Made by a program: the position numbers and the translations under genes. The notes below the pieces were generated by a model. It worked only from the letters and a program-made list of their open reading frames with translations. It made no database searches and had not been told where the DNA came from. Below are positions 28,225 through 36,862 of a stretch of 64,000 bases of DNA, in pieces. The number at the start of each line of letters is the position of its first letter. The stretch's first letter is position 1. The stretch comes from an uncultured Sulfitobacter sp. (GTDB taxonomy: Bacteria; Pseudomonadota; Alphaproteobacteria; Rhodobacterales; Rhodobacteraceae), in the NCBI GenBank assembly GCA_947502265.1, contig CANMZB010000002.1, positions 248,001 through 312,000 on the forward strand, given 5' to 3'.

Positions 28225-29577
28225 ATGCTGCGATCTGCCCGAAAATTTGCCCGAACGGTGATTGTTTCGACCTGCCTGCTGCCTGCCGCCGCAGGGGCGG
28301 AGTCGCATTCCGGTGTGACGGATTTTGTATTGGACAACGGGATGCAGGTGGTTGTTGTCGAAGATCACCGCGCGCCGGTGGTGCAGCACATGGTCTGGTA
28401 TCGTGCCGGATCGGCGGACGAGCCTAAGGGGTCCTCCGGTGTGGCGCATTTTCTGGAACATTTGTTGTTCAAAGCGACCGACAAGATGGAGGCGGGCGAG
28501 CTTTCGGCGACAGTCGCGGCCAATGGCGGGCGCGACAACGCCTTTACCAGCTATGATTACACCGCCTATTTCCAACGTATCGCCGCCGACCGGCTGGAAC
28601 TGATGATGCGGATGGAAAGCGACCGGATGAAGAACATTCGCCTGACGCCTGAAAACATCAAAACCGAACGCGATGTGATAATCGAAGAGCGTAACCAGCG
28701 CACCGAGAACAATCCGCAGGCGCTGTTTGGCGAGCAGTTGAGCGCCGCACAGTATCTCAACCATCGCTACGGTGTGCCAATCATCGGCTGGATGCACGAG
28801 ATGCAGGAGCTTGATCTGGAAGACGCACTGGGCTTTTACGAGTTGTACTATTCACCCAACAACGCGATTCTGGTTGTATCCGGAGATGTGCAACCCGACG
28901 AGGTGCGCGCGCTGGCCGAGACATATTATGGCGCGATCCCCGCGAACCCCGATCTGCCGGAACGGTTGCGCACCGAAGAACCGCGCCAGAACGCCGAGCG
29001 GCGGGTGATCTTTCGGGATGCCCGCGTCGCACAGCCCTATATCAGCCGCAGCTATCTGGTGCCCGAGCGTGACAGCGGGGCGCAGGAAACCGCCGCCGCG
29101 CTGACAATTCTGGCAGAGATCCTTGGCGGAGGAACGACCTCGTATTTCGCGGACAAGCTGCAATTCGCCACCCAAACCGCGACCTATACGTCGGCCTATT
29201 ATTCCTCTGTTTCGCTGGATGACACGACGTTTCACATGGTCATGGTGCCAAGCGATGGGGTCACGTTGGAGGAAGGCGAGGCCGCATTGGACGCCGCCAT
29301 TGCCGGGTTCATGAACGAGGGTGTTGACGGTGAACAGTTGGAGCGGATCAAGCTGCAAATTCGCGCCTCCGAGATTTATGCGCAAGACAATGTGGACGGT
29401 ATCGCCAACCGGTATGGCCGCGCGCTCACGTCCGGTTTGACGGTTGAAGACGTGCAGGCCTGGCCGAAAATCCTTGATGCTGTCACAGCCGAAGACATCA
29501 TGGCCGCCGCCAGATTGTTGCGCCGCGAGGCCTCCGTGACCGGCTGGCTGACCCGCCCCGAAGGAGAGACCCAATGA
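28225..29577 (+). CDS. M16 zinc peptidase, catalytic subunit
   Basis: A 450-residue exported insulinase-family peptidase. A signal peptide covers residues 1-25 (AAAGAE). The inverted zinc motif is HFLEH (His75, Glu78, His79), with the third ligand in VIIEERNQR near Glu154. The C-terminal M16_C domain includes PQALFGEQL and YYSPNNAILVVSGDV. AAGGA lies 8 nt before the ATG. Its stop overlaps the next gene (ATGA), which encodes the non-catalytic partner. Such pairs form a periplasmic clam-shell heterodimer degrading peptides. Confidence 0.92.
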   Translation: MLRSARKFARTVIVSTCLLPAAAGAESHSGVTDFVLDNGMQVVVVEDHRAPVVQHMVWYRAGSADEPKGSSGVAHFLEHLLFKATDKMEAGELSATVAANGGRDNAFTSYDYTAYFQRIAADRLELMMRMESDRMKNIRLTPENIKTERDVIIEERNQRTENNPQALFGEQLSAAQYLNHRYGVPIIGWMHEMQELDLEDALGFYELYYSPNNAILVVSGDVQPDEVRALAETYYGAIPANPDLPERLRTEEPRQNAERRVIFRDARVAQPYISRSYLVPERDSGAQETAAALTILAEILGGGTTSYFADKLQFATQTATYTSAYYSSVSLDDTTFHMVMVPSDGVTLEEGEAALDAAIAGFMNEGVDGEQLERIKLQIRASEIYAQDNVDGIANRYGRALTSGLTVEDVQAWPKILDAVTAEDIMAAARLLRREASVTGWLTRPEGETQ

Positions 29578-30893
29578 TTCGTTTTGCCGCCGTTTTGGCG
29601 TTCACCACCTTTGCCGCGCTACCGGCCCAAGCCGAAGTCGACATTCAAACCGTGACCTCCCCCGGCGGGATCGAGGCGTGGCTTGTCGAAGAACACTCGC
29701 TGCCGTTCGTAGCGCTTGAGATCGCGTTCAAAGGCGGCACGTCGCTGGATGCGGATGGCAAGCGCGGCGCGGTCAATCTGATGTCCGGTCTTCTGGAGGA
29801 AGGGGCGGGCGACATGGACGCCCGTGAATTCGCCCGCGCGGCCGAGACGCTTGCCACGTCATTCAGTTTTTCCGCCGGTCCCGAAGACCTGACCATCAAG
29901 GCGCGGTTTCTGACCGAAAATTTCGACGCCTCTGTAGCGCTTTTGCGTGATGCGATCCAGAAGCCGCGCTTTGACGGTGCGGATGTCGAGCGGGTGCGCG
30001 CACAGGTGCTGTCCGGTCTGGCCTTTGCCTCGCAGGATCCGAATGAAATCGCGAGCAAGACCTTTGCCGCGATGGCCTATGGCAAACACCCTTACGGTAC
30101 ACCGCAGGAAGGCACGGTCGAGAGCGTTACGGCGTTGAACCGCGATGACATCGTGGCGGCGCATCGGGATGTGTTGGTGCGCGACCGCGTGTTGATCGGT
30201 GCCGTAGGGGACATTACCGCAGAGCAGTTGGGCGCGCTGATCGACACGCTTTTAGGGGGGCTGCCGGAAACAGGTGCGCTGATGCCACCAAAGGTTACGC
30301 CGCTGATCGAGGGGGGCGCAACCGTTGTCGATTTCGACACGCCGCAATCTGTGGCGCTGTTCGGACAAAAGGGTATTTCGGTCGACGACGAGGACTATTT
30401 CGCGGCTGTGTTGCTTAATCAGGTGCTGGGCGGTGGATCGTTCGAGAGCCGTCTGATGGACGAGGTGCGCGAAAAGCGGGGCCTGACCTATGGCGTCTAT
30501 TCCTACCTTCACCCGCGCGATCTGGCCGACATTTACATGGGGTCTGTCAGTTCTGCAAATGATCGCATTGCCGAAGCGATTGCCGTGATCCGCGATGAAT
30601 GGGTCAAGGCCGCTGAAACTGGCGTAACTGAGAAAGAGCTTAGCGATGCAAAGACCTACCTGACGGGTGCTTATCCTCTGCGCTTTGACGGGAATGCGCC
30701 GATAGCGGCTATTCTTGTGGGGATGCAAATGATCGGACTGGAGCCTGATTATGTTAATACCCGCAACGAACGCGTGGAACGCGTTACGCTGGAAGATGTG
30801 ACCCGCGTTGCGAAAGAACTGCTTGATCCCGAAAGCCTGCATTTTGTGGTGGTGGGCAAGCCGGAAGGGCTTGAGATCGGCGCGTCTGAATGA
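29574..30893 (+). CDS. M16 peptidase-like subunit lacking the zinc motif
   Basis: A 439-residue exported paralogue of the gene before it. A signal peptide ends near ALPAQAE (about residue 21). Where the catalytic subunit has HFLEH, this protein has NLMSGLLEEG, so it cannot bind zinc. It keeps the substrate-side motif REKRGLTYGVYSY, typical of the partner subunit in two-chain M16 peptidases. The ATGA overlap ensures coupled synthesis. It is followed by a GC-rich hairpin and a copy of the recurrent motif. Confidence 0.9.
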   Translation: MIRFAAVLAFTTFAALPAQAEVDIQTVTSPGGIEAWLVEEHSLPFVALEIAFKGGTSLDADGKRGAVNLMSGLLEEGAGDMDAREFARAAETLATSFSFSAGPEDLTIKARFLTENFDASVALLRDAIQKPRFDGADVERVRAQVLSGLAFASQDPNEIASKTFAAMAYGKHPYGTPQEGTVESVTALNRDDIVAAHRDVLVRDRVLIGAVGDITAEQLGALIDTLLGGLPETGALMPPKVTPLIEGGATVVDFDTPQSVALFGQKGISVDDEDYFAAVLLNQVLGGGSFESRLMDEVREKRGLTYGVYSYLHPRDLADIYMGSVSSANDRIAEAIAVIRDEWVKAAETGVTEKELSDAKTYLTGAYPLRFDGNAPIAAILVGMQMIGLEPDYVNTRNERVERVTLEDVTRVAKELLDPESLHFVVVGKPEGLEIGASE

Positions 30894-30903
30894 AGCGTTG
30901 CAG

Positions 30904-30928
30904 GTAGCCGCCCCTTTGGGGCGGCTAC
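30904..30928. terminator. GC-rich hairpin after the M16 pair
   Basis: An 11-bp perfect stem (GTAGCCGCCCC and its complement) with a 3-nt loop. No long T run follows. It stands between convergent M16 and aldehyde dehydrogenase genes. Confidence 0.65.
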
Positions 30929-30931
30929 GAT

Positions 30932-30953
30932 GAGTTTAACGGGCCAAATGAAG
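30932..30953 (+). repeat. Recurrent intergenic motif, copy 3
   Basis: GAGTTTAACGGGCCAAATGAAG. It lies directly beside a GC-rich hairpin and 7 nt before the end of the aldehyde dehydrogenase gene. Confidence 0.7.
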
Positions 30954-30959
30954 CCGGGG

Positions 30960-33296
30960 TTATTCTCCGTAAGGCACCCAGATGTTCTTGACTTCGGTAG
31001 CGGCCTGAAGAAACCGTTTGGCATCAGTGGTGTGCCAATCGACCGCGTTGCCGTTTTGTACCCATGTACGCTTGAGGTTGGAGGCGGACCCGGCTTCGAT
31101 GGGGGCATCAAGCGCGGGATCGGAAAAACTCCAGACAGCATCAATGTCCATGTGGCGCGCAATCGGGTTTGTCAGGTCTTTGTGCGGCCCTGTGAGGATG
31201 TTGACCACGCCGGCTGGCACGTCGGATGTTTCCAGAACCTGTACGAAATCGGTGGCTGCCAGCGGGAACGCTTCGCTCGCGCAAAGGATTATACAATTGC
31301 CCATGGCGATGGCGGGAGCCATCGTGGCGACGAGGCCCAGCAGGGGCATCTCATGCGGGCAGAGTGCGCCGATCACGCCAACCGGCTCTTTCATGGCGAG
31401 AGCAACGCCGCGGATCGGGACGCCGTGTACCTGCCCATCGTATTTGTCGGCCCAAGCGGCATAGGTGAACAGCGATTGTATGGCCGCATCAACCTCTTTT
31501 ATGCCCGTTTTCCCACCCTGCATGGCGTCCAGCCGTTTGGCAAATTCATCGCTACGCGCGTTCAGGTTTTCACCGATATAATAGAGGATCTGCGCCCGCA
31601 GATGGCCTGTGGTTTTGCTCCAGTTCTTGGCGGCATGGGCCGCCTCGACGGCGTTGCGCAGATCCTTGCGGCTGGCTTGGGAGGCGTGGCCCAGAAGTGC
31701 GCTGTTCTTGCCCCAGACAGGCGCGGAATAACCGCTGTCGGGGCGGGTCTGCTTGCCACCGATATACAGCTTTGCCGTGCGGTCGATCCCGTCAGTCGGT
31801 GCGCCTTCGCCGGTCATCGGCGCGGTGGTGTGCCATTTTTTGGCGGGCTTTGCGGGCTTGGTATAGGCGGTCAGCCCCTCCCATCCGCCCTCTCGGCCAA
31901 AGCCGCTTTCGCGCACGCCACCAAAACCAGCGGCGGCGTCCAACATGTTGGTTCCGTTGATCCACACAACGCCTGCGGCAAGTTTCGGCGCGATATCAAG
32001 CGCGAGGTTCACATTTTCGCTCCAGACCGTCGCGGCGAGACCATAGCGGGTGTTGTTTGCGATGCTTATCGCTTCTTGCGGGGTGCGGAAGGTGGTGGAG
32101 ACGAGAACGGGGCCAAAGATTTCTTCCTGCATCAGTGTATCGGCAGGGTGCAGGCCGGTGATCAGCGTTGGCGGGTAAAAGCTGCCTTCAAGCGGTAGTG
32201 CGGCGGCGGCGACATGGGTGTGGCCTGCGGTATTGGCACTCACCAGCTTTGTGATTGTTTCCAGCTGTTTGGGATCGATGATTGCGCCCACGTCGATGCT
32301 TTTGTCCAGCGGGCTGCCAATGCGCAATTGATCCATACGCGCGCGCAGTTTGGCGTGGAAGCGATCGGCGACAGGTTCATGCACCAACAGGCGCGAGCCC
32401 GCGCAGCAGACCTGTCCCTGATTGAACCAGATCGCATCGACCAACCCTTCGACGGCGGAATCCAGATCGGCATCGTCGAACACAATGTAGGGCGACTTGC
32501 CGCCCAGTTCCAGCGTGAGCGCCTTGCCACTGCCTGCGGTTGCTTCGCGGATGTGGCGACCCACGTTGGTGGAGCCGGTGAAAGCGATTTTATCCACGTC
32601 CGCGTTCACGATCATTTCGCCCACATCGCCGTCGCCGGTAATGATGTTCACGACGCCCTTGGGAACGCCCGCCTGACGGCATATATCGGCAAACAAAAGC
32701 GCCGTGAGAGACGTGTATTCGGCGGGTTTCAGCACCACAGTATTGCCCATTGCAAGGGCGGGCGCGACCTTCCACGCCAGCATGAGCAGCGGGAAGTTCC
32801 ACGGGATCACCTGTCCGCAAACACCAAGGGCTACCGCATCGGGCAACTCGCTTGCCATCAATTGGGCCATGCCTGCGTGGTAGTAAAAATGTCGTTGCGC
32901 CAAGGGTATGTCGATGTCGCGCGCCTCGCGGATGGGTTTGCCGTTGTCCAATACTTCGAGCACGGCAAAAAGGCGGCTGTGTTTTTGCAATAGTCGCGCC
33001 AGCGCATACAGCACACGTGCCCGCGCGGCGCCGCCGGATTTTTCCCATTTTGGCTGGGCGCGGCGGGCGGCTTTTACGGCGGCGTCTACATCGTCTTGCG
33101 TGGCTTGGCTGAGATGCGCCAGCACCTCGCCGGTGGCGGGATTGCGGCTTTCGAATACCTCGCCCGGATCGGTCATTGCGCCATCAATGAAATGGCCGAA
33201 ACGCCCGCCCTGATCGACGATCCATGCCAGCGCCTCGGCGGCGGATTCAGGGGCGGTGCCATAGTCCATTGTTTCAAAAATTTCGGATACGGTCAT
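30960..33296 (-). CDS. Double-domain aldehyde dehydrogenase (second half degenerate)
   Basis: A 778-residue protein with one complete aldehyde dehydrogenase domain and a second partial one. Domain 1 (about 25-500) is intact: PWNFPLLMLAWKVAPAL, LELGGKSPYIV with the general-base Glu, and GQVCCAGSR with the catalytic Cys. Domain 2 (about 535-778) keeps the coenzyme-domain sequence (PVGVIGALCPHEMPLLGL) but stops before any catalytic Glu/Cys region. Single-domain enzymes are about 480-500 residues. It lies 25 nt after deoC on the same strand, which suggests oxidation of the acetaldehyde or glyceraldehyde 3-phosphate released by DeoC. ATG 33296 gives a natural N-terminus; an upstream extension would read into the deoC region. 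Confidence 0.85.
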   Translation of the reverse strand: MTVSEIFETMDYGTAPESAAEALAWIVDQGGRFGHFIDGAMTDPGEVFESRNPATGEVLAHLSQATQDDVDAAVKAARRAQPKWEKSGGAARARVLYALARLLQKHSRLFAVLEVLDNGKPIREARDIDIPLAQRHFYYHAGMAQLMASELPDAVALGVCGQVIPWNFPLLMLAWKVAPALAMGNTVVLKPAEYTSLTALLFADICRQAGVPKGVVNIITGDGDVGEMIVNADVDKIAFTGSTNVGRHIREATAGSGKALTLELGGKSPYIVFDDADLDSAVEGLVDAIWFNQGQVCCAGSRLLVHEPVADRFHAKLRARMDQLRIGSPLDKSIDVGAIIDPKQLETITKLVSANTAGHTHVAAAALPLEGSFYPPTLITGLHPADTLMQEEIFGPVLVSTTFRTPQEAISIANNTRYGLAATVWSENVNLALDIAPKLAAGVVWINGTNMLDAAAGFGGVRESGFGREGGWEGLTAYTKPAKPAKKWHTTAPMTGEGAPTDGIDRTAKLYIGGKQTRPDSGYSAPVWGKNSALLGHASQASRKDLRNAVEAAHAAKNWSKTTGHLRAQILYYIGENLNARSDEFAKRLDAMQGGKTGIKEVDAAIQSLFTYAAWADKYDGQVHGVPIRGVALAMKEPVGVIGALCPHEMPLLGLVATMAPAIAMGNCIILCASEAFPLAATDFVQVLETSDVPAGVVNILTGPHKDLTNPIARHMDIDAVWSFSDPALDAPIEAGSASNLKRTWVQNGNAVDWHTTDAKRFLQAATEVKNIWVPYGE

Positions 33297-33321
33297 GGGA
33301 TGAACCTTTGGTCTGCGCGAC

Positions 33322-34323
33322 TTAGCTTGTGGGGTGGCGATAGCTGGCGGAATAGTTGCCGCTGACGTAATGTTCCAGCTGCCGCTCGATATCGTTGAGC
33401 AGGGAAGACGCGCCAAAGCGGAAAAGGTCGGGTTGCAACCAACGGGCGCCCAGCTCTTCTTTGATCAGCGCGAGATAGGTGATTGCATCTTTGGCCTTGG
33501 AAATGCCGCCTGCGGGTTTGTAGCCGACGCGAAAGCCTGTGCGTTCGTGATAATCACGGATTGCGCGGATCATCACGAGGCTGACGGGCAGCGTCGCATT
33601 TACGCTTTCTTTACCGGTCGATGTTTTGATGAAATCGGCCCCTGCCATCATGCACACCAGCGAGGCGCGCGCGACATTGCGCAAGCTGCCAAGCTCGCCG
33701 GTGGCGAGGATCGCCTTGACGTGTGCGGCGCCACAGGCCGCGCGAAATGCTTTCATTTCGTCGTACAGCGCCTGCCAGTTACCGCTCAGCACATGGCGGC
33801 GCGAGATAACGATGTCGATTTCCTGCGCGCCTGCGGCGACGCTTTGTTCAATCTCTGCGATGCGCAGGGGAAGGGGAGACAGACCCGCGGGAAAGCCGGT
33901 GGAGACGGCAGCAACGGGAATGCCCGTACCGTGCAAGGCGTTGATCGCGGGTGCTATCATCTCGTGATAGACGCAAACAGCGCCGGTTGTGATCGGCCCC
34001 ATGCCCAACGCGTCAAGCAACGGGGCCGCAACAGGTTGGCGCGCCTTTGCACACAGACGTTCAACGCGGCGTGCGGTATCGTCGCCCGACAGCGTTGTGA
34101 GGTCAATACAGGTGACCGCCTTGAGCAGCCATGCGGCTTGGTGCGCCTTCTTGACGGAGCGCCGCGCAGGCAGGCTGGAAGCGCGCCGTTCGATGGCGGA
34201 CGTATTGGCTTGCGCGCTCAAGACCCAGTTGAGGTCAAGCGGCAAACCCGCATTGCGCGGCTCCGTGACTTGCGGCAAATGATGCGCCGATGTCGCGGTA
34301 GGAGCAGTCGTTTCAACAGACAT
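33322..34323 (-). CDS. deoC: Deoxyribose-phosphate aldolase
   Basis: A 333-residue class I aldolase that splits 2-deoxyribose 5-phosphate into glyceraldehyde 3-phosphate and acetaldehyde. Key parts are AVCVYHEMI, EIDIVISRRHVL, GADFIKTSTGK (Schiff-base Lys) and GYKPAGGISKAKDA. It belongs to the longer, eukaryote-like DeoC group (over 300 residues) rather than the 250-residue E. coli type. It is the first gene of a two-gene minus-strand unit with the double aldehyde dehydrogenase. The unit separates the M16 pair from mutL, suggesting insertion into a conserved neighbourhood. Confidence 0.93.
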   Translation of the reverse strand: MSVETTAPTATSAHHLPQVTEPRNAGLPLDLNWVLSAQANTSAIERRASSLPARRSVKKAHQAAWLLKAVTCIDLTTLSGDDTARRVERLCAKARQPVAAPLLDALGMGPITTGAVCVYHEMIAPAINALHGTGIPVAAVSTGFPAGLSPLPLRIAEIEQSVAAGAQEIDIVISRRHVLSGNWQALYDEMKAFRAACGAAHVKAILATGELGSLRNVARASLVCMMAGADFIKTSTGKESVNATLPVSLVMIRAIRDYHERTGFRVGYKPAGGISKAKDAITYLALIKEELGARWLQPDLFRFGASSLLNDIERQLEHYVSGNYSASYRHPTS

Positions 34324-34566
34324 GGGGGTGTGTCGCTTTCAAGGTTGCGCCGGTTGCGCCAAGGGTCGCATGGCCGTGGTGCGCAATGCAAGAGAGGCGA
34401 TACACCGTAAACCTGCCGTGTGTGTCTGCGTAATTCTTCATAAATGATTCGTTTTTATTTTGACCTGCGAATCAGTCTGCGTTTATAGATAGAATCACAT
34501 CCTTGATTGAACCGTAGATCTGGCCGAAAGCGGCCTTGTCCGGTGATCGGGGAGGCAGGGGTACAT
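34324..34566. other. Upstream region of deoC and a small plus-strand gene
   Basis: AT-richer than its surroundings. It contains a short inverted repeat around 34446-34470 (GATTCG ... CGAATC), which could be an operator for deoC. I see no gene in it. Confidence 0.35.
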
Positions 34567-34722
34567 ATGATTCGACAGACAGCGATTCGCATACCGGTTG
34601 TAAGTTTACAGGTGGCTGATGTGCTATTCGCGGCCTGTGCCACGGTGCCTGCGCCGTATGAAATTATCCCACAATCGTTCGATACGCTCCAGATAGGCCA
34701 GCGGTTTAACTTACCCAGCTGA
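34567..34722 (+). CDS. Possible small lipoprotein (51 residues)
   Basis: A short frame whose N-terminal part ends in FAAC, a lipobox-like site, followed by ATVPAPYEIIPQSF and a polar tail. The hydrophobic stretch ahead of the Cys is broken by Gln and Asp, so export is doubtful. A GGGG run stands just before the ATG, with GGGAGG further upstream. A good plus-strand terminator lies 43 nt downstream, which supports a real short transcript here. It resembles no family I know; it may be a degraded lipoprotein gene or an sRNA with an incidental frame. Confidence 0.35.
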   Translation: MIRQTAIRIPVVSLQVADVLFAACATVPAPYEIIPQSFDTLQIGQRFNLPS

Positions 34723-34764
34723 TAATAAAAATAACAGACGTCTCAGTGACGGTCGAACGAGCAG

Positions 34765-34799
34765 CAGGCCGGACAAAAAATGTCCGGCCTGACTGTTTT
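34765..34799 (+). terminator. Intrinsic terminator upstream of mutL
   Basis: An 11-bp stem (CAGGCCGGACA, 34765-34775, with 34781-34791) and an A5 loop is followed by ACTGTTTT. It implies a plus-strand transcript ending here, before mutL. Confidence 0.75.
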
Positions 34800-35017
34800 C
34801 GGCGGGTGCGTCTCAAATTTGCGGAGTGTGGATCGCTGTCGGGTTTGTTCCGAAGTGAAGGGAGAGTGGCGCATTCCGGCTGTAGGGAGATAAACGAAAG
34901 CGCGTAAACCGCTGTGTGATGCGTTGCGCCGCACGCGGACCGGGTCGCGAAAATAGCGGTGGATAAGGTTCGGCATCCGCTTTCAGAATCGTGCCTGTCT
35001 ATGCTAGGTCTAGCGGC
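34800..35017. other. mutL upstream region
   Basis: About 218 nt with no gene I can support. A 77-residue minus-strand frame (34976 to 34743) crosses the terminator and looks non-coding. The mutL promoter should lie here. Confidence 0.4.
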
Positions 35018-36862
35018 ATGCCACAGAGTAACCCCAATATAAGCGCCCCGCAGCCCATCATCCGTCAACTCGACGATACTGCGATCAACCGTATTGCGGC
35101 GGGAGAGGTCGTTGAACGCCCGGCCTCCGCAGTAAAAGAGCTGGTGGAGAACGCGATTGATGCGGGCGCGACCCGTATCACGATCGAATACGCCGACGGG
35201 GGCAAAACGCTTGTCCGTGTGACGGACGACGGGTGTGGTATCGCGGGTGATGATCTGGCGCTGGCATTGTCGCGCCATGCCACGTCCAAGATCGACGGCT
35301 CGGACCTGCTCAACATCCATTCTTTCGGCTTTCGGGGCGAGGCGCTGCCGTCTCTCGGGGCGGTGGGCCGGCTGAGCATCACCAGCCGTGCGGCGGGCCA
35401 TGACGGAGCCGAGATTTCCGTCTCCGGGGGACATAACGCAGCGGTCAAGCCTGCCGGGCTTTCGGGCGGCACAATCGTAACGCTGCGCGACCTTTTCTTT
35501 GCCACGCCTGCGCGGTTAAAATTCCTGCGCACAGACCGCGCCGAGGCGCAGGCCATCGGCGATGTGATTAAACGGTTGGCCATGGCCGAACCGTTCGTGC
35601 GGTTTGTTCTGCGCGATGTGTCCGGCGATGGTGCGGGGCGCGAGGTGTTTCGCGCCGAGGCAGAGCAGGGCGATCTTTTCGATGCGCTGCATGGCCGTTT
35701 GCGGCAGGTTCTGGGCCGTGAGTTTGCCGAGAACGCGCTGCCCATTGATGCCGAACGCGAGGGCTTTCACCTGACCGGTTTTGCCGCGTTGCCGACCTAT
35801 TCGCGCGGATCAGCTGTGGCGCAGTATCTGTTTGTTAATGGTCGCCCTGTTAAGGACAAGATGCTGATTGGCGCATTGCGGGGCGCATATTTCGACTTTC
35901 TCAGCCGTGATCGCCATCCCGCTGCCGCGCTTTTTGTCGATTGTGACCCGACGCTTGTGGACGTGAACGTTCACCCCGCCAAATCCGAAGTCCGCTTTCG
36001 CGATCCCGGCGTTGTGCGCGGGCTGATTGTGTCTGCCTTGCGGCACGCGTTGGCCAATGCCGGTCACCGCGCATCAAGCACCGTAGCCGATGCGACGCTG
36101 GGCGCAATGCGCCCCGAACCGGTGGGAGAACCGCGGGTTTACCAGATGGACCGCCCCTCGCAAGGCGCGCGGCAGGCGGCGTACCGCGCGCAGGAGCCCG
36201 GTTTTGCCGAAACGCGCGGCGTTTGGGGGCGGGTGGAACCACAGACCGAAGAGTCCCCGAAGGGGATCGAGGCGGCGCGCGATTACCCGCTTGGCACTGC
36301 GCGGGGGCAGGTGCATGAAAACTATATCATCGCCCAAACCGCCACCGGCATGGTGATTGTGGACCAGCACGCGGCCCATGAACGATTGGTCTATGAGAAG
36401 CTGAAAAAGCAGATGGCCGAAAGTGGTGTGCCAGCACAGGCGCTGTTGATCCCCGAAATCATCCAGCTATCCGCGAGTGATCGCGCAACGCTGCTTGGTG
36501 TGGCTGACGATCTTGCCCGCTTTGGCCTGACAATCGAACCCTTCGGTGGCGATGCTGTGGCCGTGCGCGAAACCCCCGCAATCCTCGGCGAGGTCAATGC
36601 CGAAGCCATGTTGCGTGATATTCTGGACGAGTTGGAAGGCGAGGGCGAAAGCCTATTGGTGCAGGCCCGCATCGAAGCGATCCTGAGCCGCGTGGCCTGT
36701 CATGGCTCCATCCGGTCGGGTAGATGGATGCGCGGCGAAGAGATGAACGCGCTTTTGCGCGAAATGGAGGCAACCCCCCATTCCGGCCAGTGCAACCATG
36801 GCCGCCCCACCTACGTTGAGCTGAAACTCAGCGATATCGAGCGTCTTTTCGGACGCACATGA
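35018..36862 (+). CDS. mutL: DNA mismatch repair protein MutL (endonuclease type)
   Basis: A 614-residue mismatch-repair protein. The N-terminal GHKL ATPase has ENAIDAGAT, TDDGCGI and FGFRGEALPS. The C-terminal domain carries DQHAAHERLVYE at residues 449-460, matching the metal-binding DQHA-x2-E-x4-E motif. It is therefore the nicking type of MutL, as expected in bacteria without MutH. ATG 35018 is preceded by AGGT; a GTG at 34991 is also in frame. Its stop overlaps the rmuC start (ATGA). Confidence 0.95.
   Translation: MPQSNPNISAPQPIIRQLDDTAINRIAAGEVVERPASAVKELVENAIDAGATRITIEYADGGKTLVRVTDDGCGIAGDDLALALSRHATSKIDGSDLLNIHSFGFRGEALPSLGAVGRLSITSRAAGHDGAEISVSGGHNAAVKPAGLSGGTIVTLRDLFFATPARLKFLRTDRAEAQAIGDVIKRLAMAEPFVRFVLRDVSGDGAGREVFRAEAEQGDLFDALHGRLRQVLGREFAENALPIDAEREGFHLTGFAALPTYSRGSAVAQYLFVNGRPVKDKMLIGALRGAYFDFLSRDRHPAAALFVDCDPTLVDVNVHPAKSEVRFRDPGVVRGLIVSALRHALANAGHRASSTVADATLGAMRPEPVGEPRVYQMDRPSQGARQAAYRAQEPGFAETRGVWGRVEPQTEESPKGIEAARDYPLGTARGQVHENYIIAQTATGMVIVDQHAAHERLVYEKLKKQMAESGVPAQALLIPEIIQLSASDRATLLGVADDLARFGLTIEPFGGDAVAVRETPAILGEVNAEAMLRDILDELEGEGESLLVQARIEAILSRVACHGSIRSGRWMRGEEMNALLREMEATPHSGQCNHGRPTYVELKLSDIERLFGRT

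Noticed and set aside
34743-34976. A 77-codon minus-strand frame upstream of mutL
   Set aside because: It reads through a strong terminator hairpin, lacks a ribosome site and resembles no protein.
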